Positions 5,635-11,896 of a DNA stretch of 18,525 bases are shown here, piece by piece. The notes beneath the pieces are model-generated. The model did no database searches. It was not told where the DNA came from and saw only the letters and a list, made by a program, of their open reading frames with translations. The DNA comes from a bacterium (GTDB lineage Bacteria; UBP15; UBA6099; JAJRTR01), in contig JAJRTR010000081.1 of assembly GCA_024278215.1 (NCBI GenBank), forward strand, positions 1 through 18,525, given 5' to 3'. The position numbers and the translations under genes are program-made. Numbering within the stretch: position 1 is the stretch's first letter; each line of letters starts with the position of its first letter.

Positions 5635-8211
5635 ATGAGATCGACATTTTTCGGAATCGAAACAATGAGACGCGCGCTCTTGAGCCAGCGCACTGTAATG
5701 GACACAGTCGGGCACAATATAGCAAACGCAAGCACAAAGGGCTACAGCAGGCAGAGAGTTTCCCTGACACCCACAGGCGCGTTCCCTTACCCCGGCACCA
5801 ACCGGGTGTACGGTGCGGGCCAGATCGGCACTGGAGTTATCGTCGAGTCGATCTCGCGAGTGCGCGATCAATTCGTCGACGGACAGGTGCGAGTCGGCCT
5901 GACCTCCACGGCGCAGCTTAACGTCGAAAAAAGCACTCTCAGCCAGATCGAAAATGTCTTTATGGAACCGGCGACCACACAGGGCTTCAGCGGCGCGATG
6001 GGTGACTTCTTCGACGCATGGCAGGAAATCAGCAAGTATCCCGACAACACCGCCGCACGCAACCAGGTCATTGCCATGGGACAGAATATGACCGATGTCA
6101 TCAGAAATATCGACCAGACTCTGCGCGACATCAGGGTCGATCTCAACGGCCAGATACAAAAAGATGTCGCGATCGTCAATGGAATATTAAAAGACATAGC
6201 GAGCCTTACCCCGGAAATCGCCAAAGTATTCACTCATGGAATGTCACCCAACGATCTGCTCGACAAACGCGACCTGCTGATCGACGAATTATCCCAGTAT
6301 GTTAATGTCGATGTCCAGGACAGCGAATACCTCGGCGGACTCGCCATCAGTATCGGTGGTCGTGAGTTGATGCGCAACGATACTGTATACGACCTTACTC
6401 TCGAACCCAACTGGGACCATCCGTCACAAAATACAAAAACCCCTTACATGAACGACGTGTCACAGTCCGACTTTTACATGCTCTCGCAATTCAGCGCGGG
6501 CGAACTCAAAGGCGCCATAAACTCCCGCGACGTCATCCTCCCCGAAGTACAGAGCAAATTCGAGGAAGTTGTCAGCACCTTCGTCAATTCGGTCAATAAT
6601 GTGCACAGCCAGGGACTCGGCATCTCTGTCGAGGATTACAGCACATTCGGTGCCGGCACTACAGCGAAGATCAGCAATAACGCCAATTACGCCCAGATCG
6701 CCGCCACCGATACACAATATTTCTCCGTAGGAGAACAGATTCAGATCGTCGACCCGACCGACGACTCAAAAACTATCACCGTCACAATAACCGACATACA
6801 GACCGACGGCACAGGCAACGGACGGCTCTACTTCGACAATATCGGCTCACTTGTAAAAACCGAAGAACAGGCCGCGGGTGTCTACACGGATGTTACTTTC
6901 GATATTGACGCCGGCGCAGAAATCAGGAAACTTGTCGTGGACAAATATAACTTCTTCGAGACCAACGAGCTTCTCTCGAGAAACCTCGTCGGAGACACAA
7001 GCCCCGATTATTACAACCAGATGACAAGCACGATCAAATTCCCTCCTGGCGTAAGCCTCGACACCACCATCGGCGAACTCGAAAACATTCTCGGCGTCCA
7101 GATCGCCCCCTCCAACGCCACAAACGCTCCAAGGCTCAGACTCGACAACAACGCCCTCACAGACACCATTGACGACAACATGACACTCGAAGAAGTTTTC
7201 CGCAGAATCCAGAAAGTACATCCACTCACAAACGACGGCAATGCTTTCGGAATCAAATTCGACGAAGTAAACCATAACGTCGTGTTAACCGGCGTCACCT
7301 ATAACGCGCTCGCAGAACTTGGCGGTGAGAACGGCAGCGAGTGCAACCTGTTCAGAATACTCGGCTTTGAAGGCCAGAACCTGTCGAGCTATGCGCTTCA
7401 GGAAGGAACACAACTCAACACTACGCTCGGCGACCTCGGCATAAGCAATGGCTGGATTCAGATAGACAACACGCTCATTCAAATAGACAACTCCGTAACA
7501 CTCCAGGCCGGCATCAACGACATAAACGCCGCACTGAACAATACAGTGGAAGCAAAATCGTACAACACACAGATTTTCTTCGACGAAGGCACGCGACGCC
7601 TGCGAATCGTATCGGATCACGCCTTTTCCGCCGACACCCCCGACCCGTCGATATTCCCGGCAACACCACCGAACGCCGCATCAAACTTCCTCACAGTCAC
7701 CGGCCTCCAACAACAGGATTCCGCGCCGACCTATTCAAAAAAACAATCTCTCATTTCCACAACAACATCCGACATCGGCGCCCGCCTCTCTGTCAATTCC
7801 GCCCTCATCGAAGATGTCAATAGAATAGCTTCGGCGTCATCTTACGCAGGCATACCGGGCGACAACTCGATTGCCCTCGAAATAGCCTCCCTCAAAAACG
7901 CAATGCTGATGGGCGATTCATCCACGGGCAGACTCGGTTCACCGACTCTGACAATCGACGATTCCTATAACGACATAATCGCCGATGTCGGCGTGAAATC
8001 GGCAACAACCCAGAACTCCGCCGACGCCGCCGACAAGTTCCTCGAATATTATCAGAACAGGCAGCAGGAAGTATCAGGCGTGTCGCTGGACGAGGAAATG
8101 ACAATACTCATCGAAGCCCAGCATTCCTTTCAGGCAGCATCAAGGATGATCAATGTCGTTGACGAAATGCTAAGCACTGTGATCAACAATATGGGACTGG
8201 CGGGCAGATAA
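5635..8211 (+). CDS. flgK: Hook-filament junction protein FlgK (HAP1), enlarged
   Basis: FlgK is the first hook-associated protein, joining hook to filament. The N-terminus MRSTFFGIETMRRALLSQR and the residue 23-39 signature DTVGHNIANASTKGYSR are diagnostic. The C-terminus has the matching coil (LDEEMTILIEAQHSFQAASR, MINVVDEMLSTVI). At 858 residues it is far longer than the E. coli protein (547). The extra length is in the middle, exposed part (about residues 330-720), including a flagellin-IN (hook IN) type module near residues 594-660 (NTTLGDLGIS then VTLQAGINDINAALN). GAGGAG at 5624-5629 precedes ATG 5635. It is read after a 92-base gap from flgN that carries a sigma-28-like -10 box and a hairpin. 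An in-frame ATG at 5665 is internal. Confidence 0.96.
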   Translation: MRSTFFGIETMRRALLSQRTVMDTVGHNIANASTKGYSRQRVSLTPTGAFPYPGTNRVYGAGQIGTGVIVESISRVRDQFVDGQVRVGLTSTAQLNVEKSTLSQIENVFMEPATTQGFSGAMGDFFDAWQEISKYPDNTAARNQVIAMGQNMTDVIRNIDQTLRDIRVDLNGQIQKDVAIVNGILKDIASLTPEIAKVFTHGMSPNDLLDKRDLLIDELSQYVNVDVQDSEYLGGLAISIGGRELMRNDTVYDLTLEPNWDHPSQNTKTPYMNDVSQSDFYMLSQFSAGELKGAINSRDVILPEVQSKFEEVVSTFVNSVNNVHSQGLGISVEDYSTFGAGTTAKISNNANYAQIAATDTQYFSVGEQIQIVDPTDDSKTITVTITDIQTDGTGNGRLYFDNIGSLVKTEEQAAGVYTDVTFDIDAGAEIRKLVVDKYNFFETNELLSRNLVGDTSPDYYNQMTSTIKFPPGVSLDTTIGELENILGVQIAPSNATNAPRLRLDNNALTDTIDDNMTLEEVFRRIQKVHPLTNDGNAFGIKFDEVNHNVVLTGVTYNALAELGGENGSECNLFRILGFEGQNLSSYALQEGTQLNTTLGDLGISNGWIQIDNTLIQIDNSVTLQAGINDINAALNNTVEAKSYNTQIFFDEGTRRLRIVSDHAFSADTPDPSIFPATPPNAASNFLTVTGLQQQDSAPTYSKKQSLISTTTSDIGARLSVNSALIEDVNRIASASSYAGIPGDNSIALEIASLKNAMLMGDSSTGRLGSPTLTIDDSYNDIIADVGVKSATTQNSADAADKFLEYYQNRQQEVSGVSLDEEMTILIEAQHSFQAASRMINVVDEMLSTVINNMGLAGR

Positions 8212-8235
8212 AGGAGCCAATTGCAGCCAGCCACA

Positions 8236-8253
8236 GCAAAATCGGAATTTTGC
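8236..8253 (+). other. 7-bp hairpin downstream of flgK
   Basis: GCAAAAT (8236-8242) and ATTTTGC (8247-8253) form a perfect stem with a CGGA loop, 24 bases after the flgK stop and just before the flgL promoter. No T-run follows. It may slow or stabilise the 3' end of the flgK message. Confidence 0.45.
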
Positions 8254-8267
8254 AATCGGCACAAAGG

Positions 8268-8294
8268 TAAAGTAATCGGCAAATATGCCGATAT
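8268..8294 (+). promoter_or_regulatory. Sigma-28 (FliA-type) promoter for flgL
   Basis: TAAAGTAA (8268-8275), exactly 11 bases, then GCCGATAT (8287-8294). Against the consensus TAAAGTTT-N11-GCCGATAA this is 6/8 and 7/8 with ideal spacing. Transcription would start near 8301, about 30 bases before flgL. The site also contains the inverted repeat ATCGGC-N6-GCCGAT (8275-8292). It implies that flgL is a late, sigma-28-dependent gene. Confidence 0.8.
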
Positions 8295-8330
8295 ATAATA
8301 TAGATAAAAACATTCGAATGGAGTGGGCTT

Positions 8331-9560
8331 ATGCTTACAGGAGGATACTCAAGAGTAACAAACACGATGATGACGAATACTTTTATTCGCGACATCCATC
8401 GCAATCTCAGCACAATAGATAAATTACAACGACAAATATCCACAGGCAAGAAAATACAATATCCTTCCGACGATCCTGTCGGGGCAGACCGCGCGCTGGA
8501 CTATCGCCAGACAGTAAACGAACTTGACCAGTATTCAAAAAATGTCGACGATGCGAACACGCTTGCCAGCAATATCGACACAGTGTTCCAGCACATGGAA
8601 GACCTCCTGCTGCGAGTTCGTGACCTGGCGGTCAGAGCATCCAATGAAGCGCCTCAAAACCAGGCGAACAGAGACACCATCGCCGACGAAATCAACAGCC
8701 TTCTCAGCGCAATGGTCTCCCAGGCCAACCAGAAATTCGACGGCAAATATCTTTTCTCAGGCCTGAAAACCGGCACGACACCTTTCGAGGCAAAAACCAG
8801 CATCACATTCAACTATACGACAGGTGCAGGCGGCAACATGGAGATAGAGATGCCATCTACCACCATAGAAGGCACCACAACACAATCCGATGCCATCACC
8901 GACACCAACTCGGTCAAAGCGGTTCTCGTCAACGGGCAAAACTATGTAACGGCACTCGGCGGCTCGTACACTGTGGACCCGACAACAAATATCATCACGC
9001 TGGCCGGCGGCCCTGCATTAAACGATTCAGACGTGGTCGAGCTGAGATTCGACAAAGTCGTCTCTGTCGATTACAACGGCGACATGGCAACCAGAGAAGT
9101 GGAAATCAGCGAAGGCACAACAGTGAAAATGTCCTACGCCGGTGCCGTGTCCAACGATGCAAACACCCAATCAGTATTCGGAAAGTACAGCGGCGAAGGC
9201 ACCGACATGGCATCGGTCGAAGCATTCCAGAAAATGATGCAACTTAGAGACAATATTTACAAATACGGCAACGGCGGAACAATAGATGATATCATGAAGG
9301 GCATCGACGACATCGACGACGTCAGGGAGACGATAACCAACGCGCGGTCCGAACAGGGTGGTCGCGTCAACCGGCTCGAACTTGCAAAAAACCGTATAGA
9401 ACAAATGAACATTTACACATCAAAAATACTTTCAGACCGTGAAAATGTCGACATGGCCGAGGCAATCAGCGAACTCGTACTTGCCCAGAATATCTATCAG
9501 GCATCCCTCCAGTCCGGAGCAAAAATTATTCAGACAACACTACTTGACTTTTTACGGTAA
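8331..9560 (+). CDS. flgL: Hook-filament junction protein FlgL (HAP3)
   Basis: FlgL is the second junction protein, placed between FlgK and the filament. The 409-residue protein has the flagellin-like N-terminal coil of FlgL (RVTNTMMTNTFIRDIHRNL, then LQRQISTGKKIQYPSDDPVG) and AMVSQANQKFDGKYLFSG near residue 130. The C-terminal coil has ENVDMAEAISELVLAQNIYQ and ends TTLLDFLR. It is longer than the E. coli protein (317), the excess being a beta-rich central region of about residues 140-300. The start ATG 8331 has GGAG 7 bases upstream. Its own sigma-28 promoter lies in the 119-base gap after flgK. The last codons overlap the promoter for fliW-csrA. Confidence 0.95.
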   Translation: MLTGGYSRVTNTMMTNTFIRDIHRNLSTIDKLQRQISTGKKIQYPSDDPVGADRALDYRQTVNELDQYSKNVDDANTLASNIDTVFQHMEDLLLRVRDLAVRASNEAPQNQANRDTIADEINSLLSAMVSQANQKFDGKYLFSGLKTGTTPFEAKTSITFNYTTGAGGNMEIEMPSTTIEGTTTQSDAITDTNSVKAVLVNGQNYVTALGGSYTVDPTTNIITLAGGPALNDSDVVELRFDKVVSVDYNGDMATREVEISEGTTVKMSYAGAVSNDANTQSVFGKYSGEGTDMASVEAFQKMMQLRDNIYKYGNGGTIDDIMKGIDDIDDVRETITNARSEQGGRVNRLELAKNRIEQMNIYTSKILSDRENVDMAEAISELVLAQNIYQASLQSGAKIIQTTLLDFLR

Positions 9561-9571
9561 TGGAGTATAAT
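9544..9571 (+). promoter_or_regulatory. Sigma-70 promoter for fliW-csrA
   Basis: TTGACT (9544-9549), a 16-base spacer, then a perfect TATAAT (9566-9571). The -35 lies inside the last codons of flgL and the -10 just beyond its stop. It would start transcription near 9578 and give fliW a leader of about 150 bases. It implies housekeeping expression of fliW and csrA independent of sigma-28. Confidence 0.7.
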
Positions 9572-9678
9572 AGGATACAATACTAATATTAAAGCCACAG
9601 GCTGTACGTGAAGTAAGCGTACTTATGTCAATCCCTCACAGGTTTCACCCAATCGACAACAAAGTCAAATTTTAAGGT

Positions 9679-9703
9679 ATGCGGCTTTAGGATATAGCCG
9701 TAT
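9679..9703 (+). promoter_or_regulatory. CsrA-type GGA hairpin in the fliW leader
   Basis: An 8-bp stem (9679-9686 with 9696-9703, one G-U pair) presents the 9-base loop TTAGGATAT, whose AGGAT core fits the known CsrA binding motif. A second GGA lies in the fliW Shine-Dalgarno AAGGAGG (9715-9721). This two-site arrangement is typical of CsrA-repressed leaders. Binding itself is inferred. Confidence 0.5.
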
Positions 9704-9727
9704 TGATATTTTTCAAGGAGGATACCT

Positions 9728-10204
9728 TTGAAGGTAACCACCACTCGATTTGGTGAGCTTGAGGTAGCAGACGAAGAAATATTTGAACTTACTTCACCGC
9801 TGCCCGGATTCCCGGAAACAATACATTTTTTCTTGATCCAGAAGGACAAGATAGCGCCCTTTCAGTGGTTGCAATCCGTTGAAGAGGCAAATTTAACTTT
9901 TGTAGTAGTAGAACCATATCATTTTTTTCACGACTATTATCCTAAAATCAGCGCTTTCGACGCCGGTGAGATCAAAGCGGAACGAGCAGAGGAAATAAGA
10001 CTATTCGTAATTGTCGTTCTGCCGGAAGATATGACAAAAATGACGGCAAACCTGCGAGGACCACTGATCATCAATCCAAAACAAGGCAAAATCAAACAGG
10101 TTTTTATCGAAACAGACAGATGGACTGTCAGAGAATCAATTGTAGAAGCCATAAAAAGAAAAGAACAGGCAACAATAGAGAAAAATAAGCAGGAAAAAGC
10201 ATAG
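9728..10204 (+). CDS. fliW: Flagellin-binding CsrA antagonist FliW
   Basis: FliW binds free flagellin or CsrA. When flagellin is exported, FliW is free to hold CsrA off the flagellin message. The 158-residue protein shows the family pattern: TTRFGELEVADEEIFEL and PLPGFPETIHFFLI near the start, FQWLQSVEEANLTFVVVEP, LFVIVVLPEDMTKMTANLRG, and LIINPKQGKIKQVF near residue 120. The start is TTG 9728 with AAGGAGG (9715-9721) 6 bases before it. A short charged Lys/Glu tail ends the protein. csrA follows after 36 bases and flagellin is next, as in Bacillus subtilis. The rare start and the GGA in its ribosome site suggest controlled translation. Confidence 0.95.
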   Translation: MKVTTTRFGELEVADEEIFELTSPLPGFPETIHFFLIQKDKIAPFQWLQSVEEANLTFVVVEPYHFFHDYYPKISAFDAGEIKAERAEEIRLFVIVVLPEDMTKMTANLRGPLIINPKQGKIKQVFIETDRWTVRESIVEAIKRKEQATIEKNKQEKA

Positions 10205-10240
10205 GAAAACAGTCGTTTATGAGCCAGGAGGGCCGGGAGC

Positions 10241-10486
10241 TTGCTCGTTCTATCACGAAAACTTGAAGAAAGTATAATGATCGGCGACGAAATAGAAATC
10301 AAAGTCATAGCCGTTCACGGAGAAACCGTAAAACTCGGGATCACTGCACCGAGGAGCATACCGGTACACAGAAAAGAAGTCTATGTGGAAATAGAAAAGG
10401 AAAACATCAGAGCAGCCGCGATGGGTGCGACAGTAGACAGAATAGATCTGCTGGAACACATTTTCAAAGAAGACAGGAAGCTCTGA
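10241..10486 (+). CDS. csrA: Carbon storage regulator CsrA
   Basis: CsrA is a small dimeric RNA-binding protein that represses translation by binding GGA motifs near ribosome sites. The 81-residue product starts [20 protein letters not shown] and has the RNA-contact arginines at positions 6 (in LSRK) and 44 (in PVHRKEVY). The C-terminal helix region is longer than in E. coli (61 aa), as in the Bacillus-type proteins. The start is TTG 10241, supported by the invariant MLVL start and by AGGAGG at 10226-10231. It is paired with fliW upstream and flagellin downstream, so flagellin is its expected main target. Two GGA motifs in its own ribosome site allow autoregulation. Confidence 0.97.
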   Translation: MLVLSRKLEESIMIGDEIEIKVIAVHGETVKLGITAPRSIPVHRKEVYVEIEKENIRAAAMGATVDRIDLLEHIFKEDRKL

Positions 10487-10540
10487 ACCGTTAAATAGAT
10501 TTAATAAACTCGACGCGGGAGTTATAAGAGAAACTCCAGG

Positions 10541-10554
10541 CGGCATGAACCTTG
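10541..10554 (+). promoter_or_regulatory. Possible sigma-54-like element before flagellin
   Basis: CGGCATGAACCTTGA resembles TGGCACG-N4-TTGC in its GGCA..G and TTG parts, with the correct 10-base gap after GG. It has GA where the nearly invariant GC should be, which makes it doubtful. Confidence 0.2.
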
Positions 10555-10672
10555 AAAACTGCATACCACAATTATTTAAATGACAGGTATTTAATTATTT
10601 ATCTCACTACAGCAGGTAAGACTGCGCATCCGAAATATTAAAACAAACGGAGCGCGGACTTAACCATAACAG

Positions 10673-10702
10673 CCGGCTTCACCCGGATTCGGGGAAGACC
10701 GG
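10673..10702 (+). other. 12-bp GC-rich hairpin in the flagellin leader
   Basis: CCGG-CTTC-a-CCCG (10673-10685) pairs with CGGG-GAAG-a-CCGG (10690-10702) around the loop GATT, with one bulged A on each side. No T-run follows, so it is not a normal terminator. The GGA at 10685-10687 spans the loop edge. Confidence 0.65.
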
Positions 10703-10781
10703 AAAAGCCTGAACAGTTTGAAACCTTATACGGGGTTAGGAGGTGAAACGGCTACCTGTACTCAAACATAGTAAGGCGAAT

Positions 10782-10798
10782 GAGCTAAGGAATAGCTC
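10782..10798 (+). promoter_or_regulatory. CsrA-type site 1 in the flagellin leader
   Basis: GAGCTA (10782-10787) and TAGCTC (10793-10798) form a perfect 6-bp stem that presents AGGAA in the loop. GGA in a small hairpin loop is the established CsrA target form. It lies about 50 bases before the second GGA site at the ribosome site. Confidence 0.6.
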
Positions 10799-10805
10799 GC
10801 AGTAA

Positions 10806-10826
10806 GTTTCTGGTGGCTCCAGAAAC
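10806..10826 (+). other. 8-bp hairpin between the two CsrA-type sites
   Basis: GTTTCTGG (10806-10813) pairs exactly with CCAGAAAC (10819-10826) around the loop TGGCT. Sitting between two GGA sites, it would shorten the distance between them in folded RNA. Confidence 0.6.
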
Positions 10827-10836
10827 ACGAAAAACA

Positions 10837-10844
10837 GGGAGGAG
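10837..10844 (+). promoter_or_regulatory. Flagellin ribosome site with GGA motifs (CsrA-type site 2)
   Basis: GGGAGGAG precedes the flagellin ATG by 7 bases and contains two overlapping GGA motifs. CsrA bound here would block ribosomes directly, as known for the flagellin message of Bacillus subtilis. Confidence 0.6.
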
Positions 10845-10851
10845 ATAAACC

Positions 10852-11712
10852 ATGTCAATTACTAGGATTAATACCAATGTCGAAGCCTTAATGGCTGGCA
10901 ACAACCTGAGGAAACTCGAGTTCAATATGAACCGGACGATGAATCGTCTTTCAACCGGTCTGCGGATCAACACCGCGGCTGATGATCCGTCCGGAATGGG
11001 AATTGCGAATTCCTTCAAATCTCAGCTTTCCGGCATAAGAGCGGCGACACAGAACGCCGAAGATACTCTCTCGATGATGAACATCGTCGATACTACTCTA
11101 TCAGAAATTTCGGACATTATGATCCGGATGAGAGATCTGGCCGTTCGCGCCGCAACGGACGCGACAGTCACAACAACGCAACGTGCCAACATGGAGTCTG
11201 AAGTAGTAAGTCTCAAAGCGGAGATCACACGCAAACAGGGCGCAATTTCGTTTAACTCGAAGGTTCTGTTCAACGGCTCATTGAGCGGTGGTACGGCTAC
11301 AGCGCAGGTTCAACTCGGGCCGGACAACATTGCTGCACAAAGGTTCAGCATAAACATCCCGACTCTGACGGCCACAGGTATTGGCGGTGGAATGAGCTTT
11401 AACAACGGCATGCACATCAGTCAGTCCACAAGTGCTCAAGTCGCCATCGATATCATGAACAGCGCCATCTCCAGTCTCGGTACGACAATGACCGCGATCG
11501 GCTCGATGGAACAGGAGATCGAACGCAAGATCACCGAACTCCAGGCCACAGAAGTCAACACTGCTGCCGCCCTCTCCCGCGTACAAGATGCGGATATGGC
11601 CGGCGAAATCACAGAATTCGCCAAGCAGCAGATCATGTCTCAGGCTGCCACAGCTATGATAGCACAGGCAAATGCACAGCCCCAGTCTATACTCACGTTA
11701 CTTGGAGCATAA
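10852..11712 (+). CDS. fliC: Flagellin (filament protein)
   Basis: This is the filament subunit. The 286-residue protein has the N-terminal D0/D1 signature (SITRINTNVEALMAGNNL, then MNRTMNRLSTGLRINTAADD and DPSGMGIANSFKSQLSGI) and the matching C-terminal coil (ELQATEVNTAAALSRVQDAD, then FAKQQIMSQAATAMIAQANA). The central part (about residues 135-200) is a small Gly/Thr/Ser-rich insert, so the exposed D2/D3 domains are minimal. The last residues are SILTLLGA, lacking the usual Leu-Arg end. It is the only flagellin here and ends at a strong terminator. Translation is probably governed by the FliW-CsrA pair, given the GGA sites upstream. Bacillus would call it hag. Confidence 0.97.
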   Translation: MSITRINTNVEALMAGNNLRKLEFNMNRTMNRLSTGLRINTAADDPSGMGIANSFKSQLSGIRAATQNAEDTLSMMNIVDTTLSEISDIMIRMRDLAVRAATDATVTTTQRANMESEVVSLKAEITRKQGAISFNSKVLFNGSLSGGTATAQVQLGPDNIAAQRFSINIPTLTATGIGGGMSFNNGMHISQSTSAQVAIDIMNSAISSLGTTMTAIGSMEQEIERKITELQATEVNTAAALSRVQDADMAGEITEFAKQQIMSQAATAMIAQANAQPQSILTLLGA

Positions 11713-11811
11713 ACTGGGCGAATATATCCTGCTGGCATTTTGCTGTACATACTATCATTAATCGTCAGTTTGGATTAAAAGCCTAGGGTGTTTCGTTCTA
11801 TATAATCACAC

Positions 11812-11845
11812 AAAAAGCCCTCCCACGGCGGGAGGGTTTTTTTTT
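11812..11845 (+). terminator. Intrinsic terminator after flagellin, probably bidirectional
   Basis: CCCTCCC (11818-11824) and GGGAGGG (11830-11836) form a perfect 7-bp stem with loop ACGGC, followed by nine T (11837-11845). A run of five A (11812-11816) precedes the stem, so it can also stop the convergent minus-strand transcript that ends at 11897. The other bases of the 11713-11896 gap show nothing recognisable. Confidence 0.93.
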
Positions 11846-11896
11846 GCACTTTTTTCTTGACTATTTGCTAAACGACATTTGTTGCGTGGAAATATA

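Larger units (their letters stand above)
10487..10851 (+). promoter_or_regulatory. Structured leader region between csrA and flagellin
   Basis: This 365-base stretch has no gene. From the left it holds: a 6-bp hairpin GGAGTT/AACTCC (10518-10537); a weak sigma-54-like match (10541-10554); an AT-rich part (10570-10602); a stem GCGC-CCG/CGG-GCGC (10624-10655) with a 15-base loop; a 12-bp hairpin (10673-10702); a possible branched segment from ACAG (near 10714) to CTGT (near 10757); the GGA hairpin (10782-10798); an 8-bp hairpin (10806-10826); and the flagellin ribosome site. I find no sigma-28 consensus in it. It does not match any riboswitch I can recall. The transcript start is not evident. 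Confidence 0.6.

Noticed and set aside
5540-5640. A tRNA-Arg(UCU) gene in the flgK leader
   Set aside because: Only the anticodon arm fits. No D arm, T arm with TTC, or acceptor pairing can be built around it.
5629-5670. Repeated 12-mer GAAACAATGAGA at 2319, 5629 and 5659 as a regulatory element
   Set aside because: The first two are ribosome-site-to-start junctions and the third encodes part of the conserved FlgK N-terminus. The similarity is explained by start context and codon choice.
10561-10851. Cyclic-di-GMP (GEMM) or other known riboswitch
   Set aside because: The conserved GCAAA/GCAAAGCC and GGGUUACC elements are missing, and I could not match cobalamin, SAM, ZTP or fluoride motifs either.
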